Assembly (NCBI GenBank): GCA_038233555.1
Contig: JBBSLT010000048.1
Span: 1-14,896 of the forward strand
Direction of reading: 5' to 3'
From: JADDRA01 sp038233555
Lineage (GTDB): Bacteria; Actinomycetota; Acidimicrobiia; Acidimicrobiales; CADCSY01
DNA length: 14,896 nucleotides
The position numbers and the translations under genes were made by a program. Shown here one piece after another: positions 12,832 to 14,896 of this stretch (position 1 is the stretch's first letter; every line of letters begins with the position of its first letter). The notes under the pieces are model-generated. The model was not told where the DNA came from and did no database searches. It saw nothing but the letters and a program-made list of their open reading frames with translations.

Positions 12832-13101
12832 ATGCCTCGTGGGAATCCGTCGCCCAAGTTGGCGATCACCGTAGATCCCGATGTGTACGACCAGGTCGTC
12901 CGTGCCGCGGCTGGCGAAGGCGTCAGCATCTCGGCCTGGATGACCGCCGCAGCACGAGGTGCGCTCTTGCTTCGCGACGGCCTGCAGGCAGTCGCCGAGT
13001 GGGAGGCGGAACATGGCGAGCTCAGTGAGTCCGAGCTGGAGGAGGCCCGATCCCGCGTTGAGGGTGAGGTCGTGGCGTCAGCCCGGCCGCAGTCAGCATG
13101 A
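12832..13101 (+). CDS. vapB: VapB-like antitoxin
   Basis: An 89-residue protein with a likely DNA-binding N-terminus (KLAITVDPDVYDQVVRAAAGEGVSISAWMTAAAR, about 9-42) of the ribbon-helix-helix type, in which the strand pairs and the two helices are followed by an acidic helical tail (GLQAVAEWEAEHGELSESELEEARSRVEGEVV) that would wrap the toxin. It overlaps the toxin gene by 4 bp (ATGA at 13098), typical of toxin-antitoxin operons. Antitoxins of this type repress their own promoter and neutralise the toxin. Family call rests on the arrangement and the fold-like pattern; the individual sequence is divergent. Confidence 0.8.
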   Translation: MPRGNPSPKLAITVDPDVYDQVVRAAAGEGVSISAWMTAAARGALLLRDGLQAVAEWEAEHGELSESELEEARSRVEGEVVASARPQSA

Positions 13102-13475
13102 GCGTCGTGTACGACGCCGGAGTTCTCGTCGCCGCCGAGCGGAATGATCGGGCGGTGTGGGCGGACCATCGGACGCGCCTCGAGCTGGGAGCGGTGCCCA
13201 CGACGACTGCGCCGGTCATAGCGCAGATCAGCCGTTCACCGCAGCAGGCTCAGCTTCGGCGGTTCCTTCGTGGTTGCAAGGTGGTGGGCTTCGCCCCCGA
13301 CCAGGCGCACGAGGTGGGGTCCCTACTGGCCAGAGCGAACATGTCGGACGTGGTCGACGCCCACCTTGTCGTCACCGCCACGAGGGTGGGCTCAGCCGTG
13401 CTCACGTCGGATCCCGAAGATCTGAGGCGCCTGTCGAGCGAGCTGCCCTCGCCGATCCGGGTGCAGCGGATCTGA
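13098..13475 (+). CDS. vapC: PIN-domain ribonuclease toxin (VapC-like)
   Basis: A 125-residue PIN-domain protein, normally a Mg2+-dependent RNase that cuts tRNA or rRNA. Visible acidic residues are Asp6 in VVYDAGVLVAAE, Asp84 and Asp87 in SDVVDAHLV, and Asp105 in VLTSDPEDL. The position often occupied by a conserved Glu is Gln43 in PVIAQISR, a form also known in actinobacterial VapC proteins. It is coupled to vapB by a 4-bp overlap and ends 8 bp before the convergent cbbR stop. The intact metal site suggests an active toxin. Confidence 0.87.
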   Translation: MSVVYDAGVLVAAERNDRAVWADHRTRLELGAVPTTTAPVIAQISRSPQQAQLRRFLRGCKVVGFAPDQAHEVGSLLARANMSDVVDAHLVVTATRVGSAVLTSDPEDLRRLSSELPSPIRVQRI

Positions 13476-13483
13476 TACGGCCG

Positions 13484-14411
13484 TCACCGCACCACCCGCT
13501 GGAAGACCTCGCTGCCGGCCACCTCGCCCGGCGTCGCCAGCCCCTCCAGGAACAGGGCGGCGGTGGGGGGTAGGTCCTCACCGGAGCGACCGACCAAGTG
13601 CCAGGTCCGCTCCAGGGGAAGGCCCGGGCTGCGCCACTCCTCAACGGTGCCCCGCTCCAGCTCCCGGGCCACGGCATCGCGGGAGATAAGCGTCACCCCC
13701 AGGCCGGCCCGAACCGACTCCCGCAGGGCACCGTTGGAGCCCAGCGTCAGGGTGGCCGGGGCGATGCCGAGGTCCTCGAACAGCTCCTCGACCGTGGCCC
13801 GGGTGCCCGAACCGGGCTCGCGCACGAGCCACACCTGGGTAGCCAACTCCGTCACCTCCACCTCTCGATGACGCAGCCCTCCAGCGGCCGACGGCGGTCG
13901 GGGCGCCACCACCACCAACCCGGTTGGACCGGGTGGCCAGGGTGGTGAAACCCCCACTGGCCGGAGGCCGGCCGCCGATGACCAGGTCCACCTCCCGGAA
14001 GCCGAGCAGCTCCCATACCCGGTTGCGATTGCCCACCTCCAGGGTGATCTCGGCTTCGGGGCAACGAGACCGGAAGGCAGCGAGGAAGGGCGGCAACACG
14101 TGCTCGCCCACGGTGGTGACCGCAGCCAGGCGTACTTTCCCCCGTTCGGGATGAAGCTGGCCCGTGGCCGCCACCCGGGCCTCCTCGAGCAGTCCGAGGA
14201 CCCGGCGGGCGTAGTCGGCGAAGACCTGGCCGGCCGGCGTCAGCTCGAGGCCGCGACCCTCTCGGTTCACCAGAGGCACCCCGAGGTCGCGCTGCAGGGC
14301 GGCCACCGCCGCCGACACTGCCGGCTGGCTCACCACCAGGTTGGCGGCGGCCTGGCGGACCGAGCCAGCGGCGGCCACCTCGACGAACGTCCGGAGCTGG
14401 GTCAGGGTCAT
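13484..14411 (-). pseudogene. cbbR: cbbR, LysR-type regulator of CO2 fixation, with a one-base frameshift
   Basis: A LysR-family transcriptional regulator split by a frameshift. The first part (residues 1-164, 14411-13920) has the winged helix-turn-helix (MTLTQLRTFVEVAAAGSVRQ, AAANLVVSQPAVSAAVAALQ, GRGLELTPAG) and the first half of the effector domain, up to GGFTTLATRSNR. The rest continues in the next frame as LVVVAPRPPSAAG and ends at 13484 with VFQRVVR. One extra base, in the CCC run at 13919-13921, breaks the frame; removing it gives a 308-residue protein, normal for LysR. Divergent orientation from the RuBisCO gene, 111 bp apart, is the classic cbbR layout. It may be a sequencing error or a real mutation; see the RuBisCO gene. 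Uncorrected, the reading would give a 256-residue protein with a nonsense tail. Confidence 0.85.
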
Positions 14412-14522
14412 GTCATAACCATACGGCTATCAATCTCGGCTGAATTCGTAAGGACAGGAACACTTCGGCCGGGCATGATGGTGAGGACCAAGAGAGCGTC
14501 GTACCGAGGGAAGTGGAGACTG
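14412..14522. promoter_or_regulatory. Divergent cbbR/RuBisCO control region
   Basis: A 111-bp AT-richer intergenic region that must carry both promoters and the CbbR site. It holds TCA-N8-TGA (14430-14443), close to the TNA-N7/8-TNA pattern bound by CbbR, and AT-rich palindrome-like sequence at 14413-14434. The exact operator is not certain. Confidence 0.5.
14418..14423 (-). promoter_or_regulatory. Putative -10 box of cbbR (leaderless)
   Basis: TATGGT on the minus strand ends exactly 6 nt before ATG 14411, with TATGAC between and no ribosome binding site. It overlaps the intergenic AT-rich patch where CbbR would bind its own promoter. Confidence 0.5.
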
Positions 14523-14896
14523 ATGGCAGAGACCGAGAACGGCAAGAAGAAGGGCCGCTGGGATGCCGGCGTTACCCCCTACGCCGAGATGGGCTACTGG
14601 GAGCCCGACTACCAGCCCAAGGACACCGACGTGCTGGCCGCCTTTCGGATCAGCCCCCAGCCCGGAGTCGAGGCCATCGAGGCGTCGGCCGCCGTGGCCG
14701 GTGAGTCGTCGACGGCCACGTGGAGCGTGGTGGGACCGACCGACTGACGGCGCACGAGGCCTATCAGGCCAAGTGCTACAAGGTCGAGGAGGTGCCCGGC
14801 ACCGACGGCCAGCAGCACATCGCCTACATCGCCTACGACATCGACCTGTTCGAAGAAGGCTCGATCGCCAACATGTCGTCGTCGATCATCGGCAAC
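14523..14896 (+). pseudogene. cbbL: RuBisCO large subunit, red-type form I (5' part), with a one-base frameshift
   Basis: Fixes CO2 onto ribulose-1,5-bisphosphate. The N-terminal region is clearly form I of the red type (IC/ID): RWDAGVTPYAEMGYWEPDYQ, PKDTDVLAAFRISPQPGV and AVAGESSTATWSVV. At residue 70 the frame breaks: a family-conserved Trp (VVWTDRLTA) needs one more T between 14732 and 14733; as written the reading stops at 14745-14747 after 74 residues. The next frame continues exactly as expected from 14735 to the window end: TDRLTAHEAYQAKCYKV, IAYIAYDIDLFEEGSIAN, SSSIIGN. It starts at ATG 14523 with GGAG 4 nt upstream; an in-frame ATG at 14475 would add 16 residues. The gene continues past the window. 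Confidence 0.92.

Noticed and set aside
14100..14522. Extension of the RuBisCO reading upstream to 14100.
   Set aside because: That stretch is antisense to cbbR; RuBisCO starts at 14523, set by GGAG and the family N-terminus.
14475..14522. In-frame ATG 14475 as the RuBisCO start.
   Set aside because: Adds 16 basic residues not typical of RuBisCO and lacks a ribosome binding site; ATG 14523 has GGAG 4 nt upstream.
1..14896. Search by eye for tRNA/rRNA genes, CRISPR arrays, insertion sequences and prophage genes.
   Set aside because: No cloverleaf, repeat-spacer array, transposase or integrase was found; all gaps longer than 80 bp were read through and hold only promoters, hairpins or AT-rich patches.

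Overview
The window is about 15 kb of very GC-rich DNA, densely packed with short gaps, many 1-4 bp gene overlaps and strong G/C third-position bias. The gene set (DUF6458 membrane protein, mycothiol-type LmbE/PIG-L deacylase, Zincin_1 metallopeptidase, PH-SHOCT membrane protein, PDZ-Lon protease) points to an actinobacterium. Linkage to a red-type RuBisCO and CO2-fixation genes fits Acidimicrobiia or a related chemolithoautotrophic lineage; that placement is inference.

Left part (1-5127), housekeeping. On the minus strand, a LmbE/PIG-L deacylase is followed by a four-helix membrane protein and the first 39 codons of a MoxR-type ATPase. A divergent plus-strand gene for a 73-residue DUF6458 protein has an AT-rich -10 box and a strong ribosome binding site. 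A second minus-strand operon follows: Zincin_1 metallopeptidase, double-ACT protein, peptide deformylase, PH-SHOCT membrane protein. Divergent from it is a CNNM/CBS (CorC/HlyC-type) transporter gene.

Middle (5252-6764) holds three translationally coupled genes that I cannot assign to any family: two small single-helix membrane proteins and a 286-residue protein with a disordered charged N-terminus and a C-terminal four-cysteine, zinc-ribbon-like segment. A perfect 15-bp hairpin closes the unit. This is the best candidate for something undescribed.

Right part (6848-14896), Calvin-Benson-Bassham region: glpX (class II fructose/sedoheptulose bisphosphatase) and prk (class II phosphoribulokinase) as a tight pair; a small lipoprotein; a minus-strand run of class I aldolase, CooC-like nickel-chaperone ATPase, an unknown protein and a PDZ-Lon protease; a VapBC toxin-antitoxin pair; then cbbR (LysR regulator) divergent from the RuBisCO large-subunit gene, which runs off the end. 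Together these cover the RuBisCO, phosphoribulokinase, bisphosphatase and aldolase steps plus a regulator. The CooC-like protein hints at a nickel enzyme (CO dehydrogenase or similar) elsewhere in the genome.

Two oddities stand out. Both cbbR and the RuBisCO gene carry a single-base frameshift within about 0.8 kb of each other, either real decay or sequence error. Four genes (glpX, the lipoprotein, vapB, cbbR) have a TANNNT box ending exactly 6 nt before ATG, suggesting leaderless transcription.
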